A stretch of 64,000 nt of DNA from Cercis canadensis (GCA_003255065.1 QAOA01000712.1:676579-740578), one strand, 5' to 3'; shown: positions 46,480 to 59,390, numbered from the stretch's first letter. A program made the numbers and translations. The notes: generated by a model from the letters alone, not told the origin.

Positions 46480-47274
46480 ATTGGGTATGTCACTCCAACT
46501 ACCACAAACTAAGTTATCACAATCCTCATGCCTAGTCCACATTTGTTTAAACCGAAAACACTTGGAAGGACGTTGCACTATACTACTCACATCAAGCGCA
46601 TGCATCATGATAGGACAATGATCTGAGATACTAGTGTCCAAGTGATACACTTGGTTTAAGCTGAAGAGATTCAACCACCCCGAGGATGCAAAAGCTCTGT
46701 TAAGCCTAACACGCACATTAGCATCATTATCTCTGCCATTGCACAATGTAAACTGATTACCTTGGTAGCCTAGGTCCTGGAGCTCACAAAAATCAACCGC
46801 ATCCCGGAACTGATGCATCTGACTCTTTGGTCTCTTTACCCTACTACACTGCTCACCACTGTGGAGAACTTCATTAAAATCCCCAAGAACAAGCCAGTTC
46901 AGTTGATCAGTTCTTTTGAGAGACATAAGTGTGTGCCAACCCCGGTGCCTTAAATGAGTAACAAAATCACTATAAAAACCAGTAAGTCTCCACTCCCCTC
47001 TCTCCTCATCTCCCACTATAACATCAATATGGTATTAAGAGTATGATAAAAGAGTCACCACAACATCATTACTCCATAACATACCCAAACCTCCACACCT
47101 CCCCTGACAAGCAACCCCAATCCCATTGGAATAATCCATTCGACATTTAAAGTTATCCCACTCACCCCCAGTCAACTTTGTTTCACACACAAACACCACC
47201 TTGGGACCTTGTTGCCTTATTAAAGGCTTAGAGCATGAATTGCACATGGGTTCCCAAGCCCATAGCAATTCCAA
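46480..47274 (-). pseudogene. LINE ORF2 endonuclease domain
   Basis: An APE-like endonuclease nicks the target to prime reverse transcription. Signature pieces: VVFVCETKLTG (Glu), LNWLVLGDFNEVL (Asp-Asn) and SISDHCPIM (Ser-Asp-His). A stop separates 47274-47035 from 47016-46429. The reading runs out where the hAT element has split ORF2 between endonuclease and RT. Confidence 0.88.
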
Positions 47275-47284
47275 CTAAGGATTT

Positions 47285-48760
47285 TTATGGCTCTTGGCGG
47301 CATTGCTTAGCAGTCTCCGCCTCATCATAAGAAATGTTACACTGAGCTAACACTCTACCCTTTTTCTGCATCCTTCCTTCTTCACCGATTATTACCACAG
47401 GATCAGCAGTCCGAATCAGTCCTAACACTCTACCCTTTTTCTGCATCCTTCCTTCTTCACTGATTATTACCACAGGATCAGCAATCCCAATCAGTCGCTT
47501 CCTTTTACTCCCCTCCCGACTAGCTACCACACTGGATCCCTTCCCTTCCCTAGCCATTCTCTTCCATTTTTTCTCCATCGGCGCACTAGCTAGAGGTGAG
47601 TGCAACTTCTGGGGCACATCGCTAGAAAATTACTCAAGCACCACCTCAACACCCTTCGTCTGTACCACCTCAGTAGAATGAGGTGAAGACTCAACCATTT
47701 GATAGCCACTCTCGCTGCCTTGAACAGAGGAAACCCCACCATATACCTCCTCCACTACTGGCTCCGTTTCAGCTAAACCGAGAGATAAATCTAGCTGTGG
47801 ACCCAGCGGTTGCCTATCTTTGGTTGGAGAAGTGGATTTATGGACCCCCCCAACCTCATTACCTTTATCATTATCGCCCACATGGCCTCCCTTCTGTGTG
47901 CCACCCATCAAAAGATTTGCCAAGACTGAAGATAACTTTGTAGCTTGTGCATGAGAGTCGCCATGCATGTGGTCCTACTGATTAACACGTGTTCCATGCT
48001 TTGGGTTTGAGTTCTCACCCATATCAGAATTTCCCACCATTTTACGTCTCGTTTGATCAGCTCTAAGGCATGCCCCTCTCTTCTTATCCTTAACCACCCC
48101 GTGCTCTTCATCATCTAACAAGCTCGAGCACATTTTATCGTCATGACCGAGCAACCCACAGTAGTAGCAGAATTGTGGAATGCGTTCATACTTAAAGTAC
48201 ACCCATACCGAGTTATCTCTCATACTAGCTAGCTGCATACTATGCTTGAGAAGAGACGACACCTCCTCTGTAATCAAAGCCTTTAGTATTAGCCTCACTG
48301 ATCCAGTTACCCAAAATTGTCCCACATCAAGAACCTTTGGTACCATTCTTGCGTCACATGGCAGTAGTTTGATAGTGGATAGGTAAGCCCCATACTTGCA
48401 CCCACAGTGTGGCCTCATTCAAAACCAATGAACAGATATCCACCTCGCGCTGCCATCATTGCATCAGTAAGAAGTAATTCTTGTAGATCCACGGATTGCC
48501 TTTTAGGACTCGTCTCAAGCTCCTCTCATCATCGAAAAAGAACTGAAAGATCTTTGGTTCGAGTTCAACTACCCTAAAGCCTTTAGGGTTTCCCTAAATA
48601 CCATTTAGAACTGATTGCAACACGCTGCTAACCACCGGTTTTTCTGTAATCACCCACCCAACAAGACTTAGCGAGCAAAGGTGCACCCCTGCCTCCACAT
48701 CAGTTTCGTCAATCACAAGAACCTCTTCCTCCTCAACCTGTCATCTTTCCTTCGCTGCTT
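47285..48760 (-). pseudogene. LINE ORF1 (DUF4283 and zinc knuckle), broken
   Basis: From 48760 down: an acidic start region (EEEEVLVIDETDVEAG), a DUF4283 region (IFQFFFDDERSLRRVLKG, then WIYKNYFLLMQ and a stop) and LNEATLWVQVWG. After a frame change come RIPQFCYYCGLLGHDDKMC (CX2CX4HX4C knuckle, about 48150) and a charged C-terminal tail. ORF1 normally binds element RNA. Two stretches at about 47340-47400 and 47420-47480 are tandem copies of one ~80-bp segment. Several stops prevent a full product. Confidence 0.8.
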
Positions 48761-48937
48761 TCAACCAACCACACTACCAGCAACCACCCCCAGACAATAC
48801 CCACCCAAATAACATTGTAAAAACCCTCCAATCGACCGAGGTCTGGAGATGAAAGTGTGCAAAACACACCAACAACTAAGTGACAAGCACCACCGGCGGC
48901 TCCACACCAGGGAAACCTTAGGAGAGATAAAGCTCAT

Positions 48938-49200
48938 GGTTGCATCTATTTTTTTACTGCAATTTGTTTCCTTTTTTCTTCTTATGATATACTATGTATC
49001 TCCTTATTTTTATTTCCTTATTTTTATAGGATTGTCATATGTATTCTGTCATACATTTGTATAAAACCTTTCTGCATGCTTCATACTCTATGTCACCTTT
49101 TGACTTGCATGCACTCGGAGAAAAGATGGAGAGAAAAGTAGATTCAACCGCAGCAACCATGCAAAAGGCATGCCCTGCAGAGTCCTTATGCCATATATAT
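48938..49200 (+). repeat. U-box 5'-flank tandem unit 1, right part
   Basis: Continues unit 1 after the LINE, beginning with the second copy of the target duplication. It contains ATGGAGAGAAAAGTAGATTC (49126), the start codon region of the U-box gene, and stops at GTCCTTATGCC, where the next unit begins. Confidence 0.9.
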
Positions 49201-50070
49201 TTTTTTGATAGAGTAATCATTTATTATACTTTCAGCAATTATATTTTTTTTTTCTTTGTTTAAATAATATTTAGGTTTTTTATTTTTTTTTTATTTTTTT
49301 TTTATCACTAGATAGATAGAGCTAGATTTGTAGTTGGGAATATGTGAGAATGGGGATTTGTAGTTGGCACCTTAATGAAGGTTGAAGGCAAAACCATAGA
49401 AGAAAATTACATGAAGATTGAAGAGGTAGAGGCACATACGGGAATCGATCGCTCTATATGTGTATCATTTGACCAATATGATGCATAGCTTGAGAATAGA
49501 TGCCCTTTTGATCTACTATAAATTTAAGGAGGAAAATTAGAAATTTTAAAAATTACAAATAGCTCAAAAGAAAAAAGAAATCCTCCCCAATCACCTTCAT
49601 CAAAACTGGTCTCTTGGACGTCCGTGTTTCTTTACAATCAAAGAATACTTTTTTTATTTTTTTGCAAAATAATTCTTTTATAAAAAAGAACACACACAAG
49701 TTTTCATGTGTCTAAAAATATATTTCAATAAACTTTGCTTAGTTATATCGCTGACCAGCATAAAAGGTGGGAAGTAACTATCTATCAATTGAGACACATT
49801 AATGAGATTGCATATATTTTTTTACTGTAATTTGTTTCTTTTTTCTTCTTATGATATATTATGTATTTCCTTATTTTGATTTCCTTATTTTTATAGTATT
49901 GTCACATGTATTCTATCATACCTTTGTATAAAACCTTTCTACATGTTTCATGCTCTATGTCACCTTTTGACTTGCACACACTCAAAGAAAAGATGGAGAG
50001 AAAAGTAGATTCAACCACAGCAACCATGCAAAAGGTATGCCCTGTAGAGTCCTTATGCCTTATATGTTTT
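49201..50070 (+). repeat. U-box 5'-flank tandem unit 2 (uninterrupted)
   Basis: This is the only complete ~870-bp unit: from TTTTTTGATAGAGTAATC through TTGTAGTTGGGAATATG, the uninterrupted GGACGTCCGTGTTTC (site of the CACTA in unit 3), the uninterrupted AAGTTTTCATGTGTC (site of the solo LTR in unit 3) and ATTGCATATATTTTTTTACTG (site of the LINE in unit 1), ending with the ATGGAGAG start region. It acts as an internal empty-site control. Confidence 0.93.
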
Positions 50071-50483
50071 TTTTTTTTTTGATAGAGTAATCATTTATTA
50101 TACTTTCAGCAATTATATTATTATTTTTCTTTGTTTAAATAATATTTAGGTTTTTTTTCTTTTTTTTTTATCACTAGATAGATAGAGCTAGATTTGTAGT
50201 TGGGAATATGTGAGAATGAGGATTTGTAGTTGGCACCTTAATGGAGGTTGAAGGCAAAATCATAGAAGAAAATTACATGAAGATTGAAAAGGTGCACATA
50301 CGGGAATCGGTCACTCTGTATGTGTATCATTTGACCAATATGATGGATAGCTTGAGAATAGATGCCCTTTTGATCTACTATAAATTTAAGGAGGAAAATT
50401 AGAAATTTTGAAAATTACAAATAGCTCAAAAGAAAAAAGAAATCCTCCCCAATCACCTTTATCAAAACTGGTCTCTTGGACAC
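50071..50483 (+). repeat. U-box 5'-flank tandem unit 3, first part
   Basis: Matches units 1 and 2 up to GGTCTCTTGGACA, where the autonomous-type CACTA element is inserted. Unit 3 resumes at 57635. Confidence 0.93.
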
Positions 50484-51379
50484 CACTACAAGAAAAACAA
50501 ATAACTTTGAGGGTCATTAGTGTTGAAAAAATCTCAAATGACCGTCGAAAATGGAAATTTCGACAACAATTTAACCGTCATAACCCATCAGCAAAAATAC
50601 TGTCAAAAATTATTTTTTCAACAATTAGTAGCCGTTGAAAATGATGTAATAGATTTTTCGACAGTTATTAGCAATCGAAAATGCCTTAACCTGTTTTGAC
50701 AATTAATGGCCATAAAAAATAAGTAAATGTAGTCATTTCCAACAATTCCTTACCGTTATTTTTGAAAGCATATTTTCAAAAAAAAATTAATAAAAGCATG
50801 AATCATAGTTCTCAAAATTCAAAAGATACTATTGACAAATATATTGTCCACTAAATAATTACTAATAGTTAGTAGTGTATTGATTACAAAAGTTTATATC
50901 TCAAATAGAAATTCATTAAGTTCATCCTAGTATTTGCAAAAAGAGTGAGATAGCCCAAAAAAAAAAAAACCTTCATAATTTGTCTTCAACATACAGTCCA
51001 TCAAATTACATATGTTGAATTTCTTCAAAGTTAAAAGATGACTTTTACCTTAGTCTTCTCCAACCTGAAAAAATAAATCAAATGAAATCCTACCTCAATT
51101 CAAAGTTTTGACTAGACCAAAAATCATTCTTCTATAAACTATGATATAGTGGCTATCTCTAAAACGAGGAAACATTATAATGAAATCAAACAAACAATAA
51201 AAAAGTAAAGACAATTGAAACTTGAGAACAAAAATTGAAATGGTTCTTCCAATTAAAGGTGTGTTAAAAAATAATTAGTTGGATGTTCAATTTATTCCAA
51301 AACCTTAATTAATGACTAGATATAATGTCAAAGAGAAAGGAAGTTCCAGTACTCAACAAACTATTATAATTAAAAATCC

Positions 51380-52707
51380 TAAGATAAAATGCTTACAGAA
51401 TCTCTAGGCGAATTAGAACCGCCAATATTGCTGGAATCAGTTTGAATTGGAGGCATCCTTTCACCCAAAAAATTTGTCAACAAGTCTTTCAAATGGTTCA
51501 CTTTTTCCTATAGTATTTGTACTCTTGCATTTAAATATTTACGATCTCTTTCAGATTCTTCAAGACGCCTCTCAAGTTCACAAACAAGTGCTGGTTTTCC
51601 TCCCCACAATTGTGTGAGAGTTACACTAGCTCCATAACCTCGAACTCGGCTATGTCTTTCAGGCTTAAAAACTTTTGTAAATATCTCATTCTCATTAATG
51701 TCTAAAGAGTCTTGTTCTACTTGAGATGTAATGTTTCTAAGTTGATCCTGTATTTCAAACATATAATACAGAAAAGAAAAAATTATAGATATAATATATT
51801 AAATAAAGAACACTTATATATGATATTTACATAGAGCTACATTGTTAAATTAAAGAAATTTACAAGTTTCTCTTGTGATTCTTTATTAATAGTTTCACCA
51901 GTAGAACTTGTGTGTGTGATTTTCCATAATCAAACATGTCTAATTTTTTGTCCAATATTTTTCTTCTATTATTGTGTAGAAACAATAATTATGAAAATAG
52001 AAGATGATCTCACACAGAGTTCACACAAATATATGTATGTATGTATTACCTCCTTCTCAGCTCTTTGTTGAACATTTTTTGATCTAGTAGTGTGAACAAT
52101 AATGTTGGTTGCTCGATTAGTCTTGTTTTGATTATTCTTTTTCTGAAACAGCAACTTCACATAAGTTTATAATAGTTATTCCATAGTAAAAATAAATTAA
52201 AAATTATATTACCAACCAGCCAACTATCTGAATTTCACATGTTCACAAGAAACTCTCAATCTTCTTTCTCTACTTCTGGTGGTACATTAGCACAAGCTTC
52301 TTCAGCATCTTCATAGATATCATAGTATTTCTTCTTCAAATAATGATGATGGTTCATGTATGATCTATTCATTTGTGCCCACATAAATTCTTGACGTCCT
52401 TCAACAAAGTGAAACTTCAAGTGATTTAATAAAATAAAATATTTTATGTAAGTCAAAATGAATATGACAATAACATAAGTCAATCTTAAAAATTTTCTAG
52501 ATTCAAAGTTACAATTATAATAAGGTCAAACATTTTTTGCTTTTTATCTGGAAAAATTTTAGCCCATTCATTCATTTTTAGTTGTGCATTCTCCATATCT
52601 CTGACCAAAGTTGTGCATCTAAATTTGAATAAATTGAAATTTGGACCTACAGGATACTTCATTCTCCATGTGATGTCAAGTCTTCTTCCAAATGACATCT
52701 TAAACAA
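51380..52707 (-). pseudogene. CACTA second protein (Transposase_24 / Ptta-En-Spm type)
   Basis: Exon-like pieces in order from high to low coordinates. First, RRLDITWRMKYPVGPNFNLF (52680-52620). Next, YYDIYEDAEEACANVPPEVE (about 52330-52270), matching the family's ERLAxxPPEVExED block. Then NKTNRATNIIVHTTRSKN (about 52140-52080), and finally RHSRVRGYGASVTLTQLWG with a coiled-coil tail (51740-51510), matching RPGRVRGxGxGVTPTQ. It probably binds the subterminal repeats. Introns are inferred; integrity is not proven. Confidence 0.7.
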
Positions 52708-53413
52708 TTGAAGATTACGAGTAGGTCATTGTCTTCTTGGCTGAACAACATATGAACATATAATGTGGATACAAACTAAAGAATTCAGTAAAGCTTATAA
52801 AGTGGAAAGAATAGTATATAAATAGTATTACACCTACCATTGCTGCATTCAATAATGTCTTGATTACTACTTCTTCTTCCCAAATTGGATTGCTTTCTAT
52901 AATGTTGGTGCTGAATTGATGATGTCCTTCTCACAACTCTATTTTCACTTTATATATATTTTTGAACTCCTGCATTTTTTCTTAAACCAACATTAGCAAC
53001 ATTGTTTCCATTTCCATTTATGTTAAACCAATCATGTAATGACTAGACACAAAGAATTATAAATGTCAAATTATATAAATCACATTATATAAACCCTTAA
53101 ATATTGGACAACAAGTAAAATTTAATTGCATCTTATCTATATTAGGAGCATTACTTAAGTTCTCATTTCTACTCTATGATGAGACAATTTACGTGTCACA
53201 CAACTTAACATTTAATGGTTTGTCAATATTTTGAGATACATGTTAGAATGGTTTTGGGTCAAGTACTTTTATTTCTTCATCATCTTCGGTATCTTCATCT
53301 ATAGAGATATCAAAATAGTCTCAAGGTGTTATCTTTACCACACACAATCAATTGGAATTATGTATATCTTCAATGTAGAATACTTGGTTAGATTGACATG
53401 CCATCACAAATGG

Positions 53414-56400
53414 TTAATTTGTGTTTAATCTCGGTCCTGTATTTACAGTTGTTATCACATGTTCATCTACCTTAAAACTTTTGTCATAGTTGTTTACATT
53501 CCACCACAAATATTTGAAGAGAATAATCTTATTATCTCTTATATAAGCTAATTGAACAATATCATCTATGACTTCATAGTATTCTTTATCAGAATCTCCC
53601 TTTACCATAATTTCACTACCTTGAGTTTTACATTCTTTTGTTTGAAATACAAAATCATTCATAAAGAATCCTTTGACATATTGGTTCTTGTGTTGGACCA
53701 CGTGCTAAATTGAAAAGATGCTCCGTCACTTGATCACTTCCTTCATTGTATAATTGTATAACCTACGTAGATATATATATATATAGACAACTTATAGTAT
53801 ACATATATTAATCATTATATATAAGTAGTCTTTAAAGATATGATATTTACACAATTTTTAAACCATCTAACAAACTCTTGATTATGTTGTTGTTCAATAT
53901 TCTTTATACATCTGCTTTCAATTTCTAACTTATGTTTCCTATACAGATATATAAAATAAAAAGTATATATATGAACCAGCAAATTTATGCATTAAACACA
54001 GAAATAAAGATGAACTCTTGATTAATTTAATAACAATTGAAAATACTTACTCTATAAATGGAAGAGCTTCATCACAATTTTTGAGTACATAAAGATGAAC
54101 TTGTTTTAATTCTTCTAAACCTAATTTTCTTGAGAATTTACTTTTTCTAATAGGGCGGCTAACTTGCCTAAAAATAGACAATCCATCCAAATTCTGACTT
54201 GAACCAAATCTCAATTTCATTCTAATCGATTGAACTTAGTCTCAATTCCATGGAAGTATCTTGAACAAAATAGTAAGCATTCAATTGCGATATAACCTTC
54301 TGCAATTAAACCTTCAAGACGAACTCGATTATGCACATAAGTCTTTAAAGTACGTAAGTATCTGTATAAACAACAGATATATAAAAATTATATACCTTGA
54401 CTATACACCTAAGTTTTTGAGAATACAACTGATAAGTATAACAAATTTTAAATATCATAATGATATAAGATGATGAAGTACCTTTCAATGAGGTACATCC
54501 AATGGTAGTGCACTGGTCCACCAATTTTCGCTTCATTTGTCAAGTGCATTGGTAAATAAACCATGACATCAAAGAAAGATGGAGGAAATATAGTTTCTAG
54601 CTTGTAAAGTGTATAAGCAATTTGTGTCCCAATCTGATTCAACTTTTTTACTGTCAAAATTTTAGAACATAATTCTTTAAAGAAAATGCACAACTTAATC
54701 AATGGATTGCGAACATGTTCAGGTAAAAGCCCACACAATACAAGTGGAAGAAAGCACCCCAAAAGAATATGGCAATCATGACTCTTCAATCCAAAAATCT
54801 TATACTCATTAATGTTCACACATCTAGCTATATTTGAAGAATATTCATCCGAAACTTTGATATTTTGTAAGAAATAACACAAAATCTTCTTTTCCTCGCT
54901 ATTTAGCATGTAAATAGGACTAGGTATGGCTAACTTGGCTCTTTGTTGTATTGGATGGAGATCCTCTCTTATTTCCAATAATTGCAAATTCAACCGAGAA
55001 TTTAGATTATCTTTTGTTTTGCCCAAAACATTCATTAATGTCCCTATAACATTTTCACAAACATTCTTTTTAATATGCATTGGATCTAAATTGTGAGGTA
55101 ATAACAAAGTTTTCCAATATAGCAATTGAAAAAATATATTCTTCTTAAGCCAACCATTTTTAGCAATATTTTTATTTCTCTTTCACTTCATAGATTTTTC
55201 ATGTACTATCCCCTCTAGACCATGCACTCGATGAAGCACATCACTCCCAAGAAGTTTTTTAGGATGATACCCAAGTTCCTTTGTATCATCAAATAGATTT
55301 TCTTCAAAACGCCATCTATGCTTAATTGGTAAGAAACGACGATGTCCCAAAAAATAATACTTTCTACCATTAGTTAAATACATAGACCGAGTTTCTCCAT
55401 GACAAGAAGGACATGCCAAAACCCCTTTAGTATTCCAACCAGACAAATTCTCATAGGCTGGAAAGTCATTAATTGTCCACAAAATAGCAGCATGCATCAT
55501 AAAATTTTGCTCGCTACTTGCATCATAAGTTTCTACACCCACTTCCCACAATTGTTTTAACTCATTAATCAATGGTTGTAGGTATATATCAATGTCATTT
55601 CTAGGACTTTTTAGCCCAGGAATAAGTAGTGACAACATCATCGAATGAACCTTCATACTAATCCAAGACGGCAAATTATAAGGATTGAGCACCACTGGCC
55701 AAATACTATATTGGGTGCTTATGTTCCCATAGGGATTAAACTCATCACTAGCTAAACCAAGTCTTACATTATGTGGCTCAAGAGCAAATGATTCATGCAA
55801 ATCAAACTCTTTCCAAGCTTCTGAATCAGCAAGATGTCTTAGAACACTATCATTGACTCGCTTGTCATAATGTCATGTCATTTCAGATGTTGTTTTTTTA
55901 GACATAAATAATCCCTTCAACCTTAGAATTAAGGAAAAATAACAGAGAATCTTTCTAGGAATCTTTTTACTATTAATTCTCTTCATCCTTCCACCTAGAG
56001 GTTTTACAAATCAAACAACTTTCTTCTCTGAATATTCATTCCAAAATAACATAAATCTTTCTCACATGTATTTGGAATAACATAGTGAATAATTTATTAC
56101 TTCAACCACCAAGACATTTTAGATGAAACAATTTCATCAAGAAAGATAGTTTTAAAAAAAAATTACATCCTGGATACAAAACTTGTTATGAATAATCTAA
56201 TAACTTATAAAAGGTGCTTGCCTCTTCATTTGGCTGCTCTACATCCTAAGCTCTAAAATGATCCATTAACATGTCTTGAATAGATTCTCTATTTGACCCA
56301 TCATCATCACTTAAGTTATAAGGTGAATCAGGTAACTCCTCCCCATGGTTATACCAAACTGTATAATTTTTAACTATTCTATAGCCTAGCAAATCACCTT

Positions 56401-56608
56401 TAACATCTTCACGATTTTTTTTTCTACAATTATTGCATTTGACACAAGGGCAGAAAATCTTATCTTTACTAGTATGTCTAAAGGAAAAATTCAATAATTC
56501 AAGAATTCCTTCTCTATATTTAGCTTTTATTCTATTCTTGATTTTCATCCAACTCTTATCCATATGATAATATAAGCTACGGTCCTTCAAACACTGCACA
56601 CAGTTCAT
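53414..56608 (-). pseudogene. CACTA transposase (TNP2), near-intact with one clear stop
   Basis: Domains from high to low coordinates are as follows. Transposase-associated N-domain (DKSWMKIKNRIKAKYREGI, CPCVKCNN; 56608-56246). Transposase_21 core (RVNDSVLRHLADSEAWKEF, NVRLGLASDEFNP, IPGLKSPRNDIDIYLQPL, CPSCHGETR; 55860-55183). After one in-frame TGA (55185-55183) the same frame continues: LPHNLDPMHIKKNVCENVIG (55098) and DUF4218 (54900-54240, with VHNRVRLEGLIAEGYIAIE). DUF4216 (YYEVIDDIVQLAYI, LFKYLWWNV; 53590-53500) comes last. Exon joins are inferred. The enzyme would cut CACTA ends. The single TGA may abolish it or be read as an assembly or sequence error. Confidence 0.82.
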
Positions 56609-57634
56609 TTACATATAAATATTTTTGAAGATACAAAAATAAGTGTACTTGTGACTAGAAAGGAAAAACCCCTAAAACAGACTTTTATTTTGAAAAAAAA
56701 ATTAAAAAACTCATTATCTAAACATCATCTTCAGAAATTTTAGTTTAATGTAATCAAAGTCAAGCCTCGTGCCTCACAAATCATTACAATGAAGCTAAAC
56801 AAGCAAAATTCATTATCAAAGAAAGGAAAATTTTCAAGACAAGGATAACGTACCTAAGAGTAGAGAAGAACTTTGCCTCAAGGTGAGAGTTAAAGTGAAA
56901 TGTTGGCTTGGTTCTTGCTGGGTCAATTACATATAACAAGAATTCAATGGGAAATCAGTAAGAAAATTGTCTATTGTGGGAAATTTGGTATTTAAAATAA
57001 AAAAAAATCTATTATGGATTTTTGGTACTGAAATCCAAAATCCATGACAAAATTGAGGAAAATAAAGTGAAAAACCATGTGAATGGAGAATAAATTGCAT
57101 ACCTTGTCTTCTTGAAGGATGAGAATAAAACAAAATTGAGTTTCAAAGCTCCAAGCTGTCAGCCATGGTGAAGCCTACGTTCAGGAAAGACGAAGAGAAG
57201 AAAGATTTAAGAGACTCCAAGTCCAAAGGAAAGAGATGAACAAAAGAGAGACCCGAGACCATATATTTCTTTTGCTATTTGAGATGAAGACCAGAAGAAA
57301 GAAGTGTTGATGGTTTTGTGGGTCTTTCACCATCAAGAAGAAGAGAGAAAACATACGACTAGGGAGAAGGAGTGATATTTCGACTGTAATATAAAAAGAA
57401 ATAAAAAGAAGCGTGTGTATTTTTGACGGAATTGTCAAAAAGGGGACAATTTGGGACTTTTTTAGAGCCAAGCTTAGGCGCCCAAAAACCCAATTGTGAC
57501 TTCTCCAAAAATAAAATTATTTGTTGAATCTTTTTTCCACGGCTGTTAAGAGGCGTTGTATTTGCTGCCTTTTCCAACAGTTATTATTGGCCGTCAAAAA
57601 TAAGCTATTGAAGTTGTTCCGTTTTCTTGTAGTG

Positions 57635-57726
57635 ACATCCGTGTTTCTTTACAATCAAAGAAGATTTTTTTTTTTTAATTTTCTTGCAAAATAATTCTTT
57701 TATAAAAAAGAACACACATAAGTTTT
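57635..57726 (+). repeat. U-box 5'-flank tandem unit 3, middle part
   Basis: Sequence between the CACTA right end and the solo LTR. It starts with the ACA target duplication and ends with GTTTT (57722-57726), the target duplication of the solo LTR. Confidence 0.9.
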
Positions 57727-59049
57727 TGACGGGTGCCGAACCGTACAAAATTAAACTACTAATTGCAAATAATTTGTAGTATAGGATGCAACCAGTGTCG
57801 TCTCCCAAGGATTCACCAAAACAACTAATCTAGTAAGACTTTAAGCAAGAACAAAATAAAGGGGGGGGGGGGGTTTGTGTTGAATGCAGAATAATTAGAA
57901 TTCAGAAAGCAGTAAATAGGATTTAATCAAATAAGAGAAAACACAATCAACTCAAGCAAGCAACCAAACCCTAATCCATCCTTGTTCACTAAAGATAACC
58001 TAGATCTGATTTAATTCTTGGTTAAGTGTTACCTGGAACCCCTAACAGTAACACTTAGAATTCCTACTGATTTACCAATCAGGATTCAATTAATCATGGA
58101 ATTAAGAATCTAGGCAACCGCTCTATATCACTAAGTCCAGATTAATCTAAGAACCGAATTATCCAAGTTAACCATATATTAAAAACCTTTAAAGTATGAT
58201 TATCAATCTGATTACTGTTATGAATCTAATCAACCAATTTAAATTCATACAAAGCATGCATGCAATTAAAATACCATTCAATCACATGAAGAAGGGAAGA
58301 AGCAGTAATTCAAATTAAATCAAATCAAACCCGGTTGAAGCACAGGAACTCTGAATTATCAAGTTTGGCTCCTCTTGAATTGATTACAAACGAACTTAGC
58401 CCTTCATGAATGGCTTAAACACAAGGCAAAAGTAGAAAAACGAACTCAAAAAACAGGAGGCAGCTGCTGCTCAAGGTAATTTCGTGTCTCTTCTGGTTGG
58501 TTTATTTTCCTCAACAACTTGAGAATATATACTAGCTGGCTGCCTCCTCTAGGTTTCCTAATGGTTTCCTAATTACAAAATAAACCTAATTTCCTAAATT
58601 ATTAATGGTAAAAATGTGATCAAGCCCTAGTGTCATGTGTGCCAGCCCAATAAGCAGATGTTGGCCCAAATAAACATGCTCTGGTCCAATAGGCAGGCCT
58701 AAGGAAAAGAATCAGTCAATGCTGGGCGGATGTAGAAAATCTGGACTGCTTGCACGCGAATTTCAATTGTCCAAACGTGAGAATCAGCTTCTGGAATTTT
58801 CATATGAAATGTATAATTTTCTGTCAGCTTTCCAACGAAACTGGAATCACATCAATTGGACATTTGGAGCCAAAGATATGGTGAAAAATGTAAGCAGTGC
58901 CAGAATTCAACAGTTAAGCAATTAAAAATCTATAAGCACCAACAAGTCCAAATCTACAAAACATGTCTAAAGGCCATACAAATCACTAGAAACACACACT
59001 AAAAGACTAAGTATAAGGGAAACAAATAGTGTAAAATAATGTGTTATTA
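57727..59049 (-). mobile_element. Solo LTR of a Ty3/gypsy-type element, 1.32 kb
   Basis: Flanked by a 5-bp duplication GTTTT (57722-57726 and 59050-59054) at a site intact in unit 2. On the minus strand the end reads GGTTCGGCACCCGTCA. The start reads TAATAACACATTATTTT, so the usual TG has become TA. There is no internal region or second LTR, as expected after LTR-LTR recombination. A G homopolymer lies at about 57861-57874. A plus-strand frame at 58719-58925 falls within a stretch typical of such LTRs and is not a gene. Confidence 0.85.
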
Positions 59050-59390
59050 GTTTTCATGTGTCTAAAAATATATTTTAGTAAAATTTGCTTAGTTATATCG
59101 CTGACCAGCATAAAAGGTGGGAAGTAACTATTTATCAATGGAGACACATTAATGAGGTTGCATCTACTTTTTTTACCGCAATTTGTTTCCTTTTTCTTCT
59201 TCTGATATATTATGTATTTCCTTATTTTTATAGGATTGTCACACGTATTCTATCATACCTTTGTATAAAACCTTTCTGCATGCTTCATACTCTATGTCAC
59301 CTTTTGACTTGCACGCACTCAGAAAAAAGATGGAGAGAAAAGTAGATTCAACCACAGCAACCATGCAAAAGGCATGCCTTGTAGAGTCCT
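59050..59390 (+). repeat. U-box 5'-flank tandem unit 3, last part
   Basis: Resumes as GTTTTCATGTGTCTAAAAAT and runs through GCTGACCAGCATAAAAGGTG to the ATGGAGAGAAAAGTAG start region (59330) and CCTTATGCCC. Unlike units 1 and 2 it continues into U-box coding sequence. Confidence 0.9.

Larger units (their letters stand above)
39500..48937 (-). mobile_element. L1-type LINE, near full length, with hAT nested inside
   Basis: The 9,438-bp insertion is bounded by an 18-bp target duplication, GGTTGCATCTATTTTTTT (39482-39499 and 48938-48955). A short T run on the plus strand at the 3' end represents the A-tail. Removing the hAT element, its target duplication and a 103-bp tandem duplication leaves about 5.76 kb, close to a complete plant L1. 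On the minus strand the order is ORF1 (DUF4283 plus zinc knuckle), endonuclease, reverse transcriptase, RNase H. All but the last are broken. Confidence 0.93.
50484..57634 (-). mobile_element. CACTA (En/Spm) element, 7.15 kb, transposase-bearing
   Basis: Ends CACTACAAGAAAAAC and TTTTCTTGTAGTG are complete inverted repeats. Right flank ACATCCGTG and left flank GGACA (plus one extra C) give an ACA target duplication against the unit 2 site GGACGTCCGTG and unit 1 GGACATCCGTG. Subterminal regions (50490-50760 and 57410-57620) carry repeated TTTCGACAGT / CCGTCGAAA-like words. Both CACTA proteins are encoded on the minus strand: the TNP2-type transposase (53414-56608) and a TNPA-like protein (51380-52707). 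It looks comparatively young. Confidence 0.93.

Noticed and set aside
58719..58925. 68-codon plus-strand frame
   Set aside because: It is located in a solo LTR with verified target duplication.
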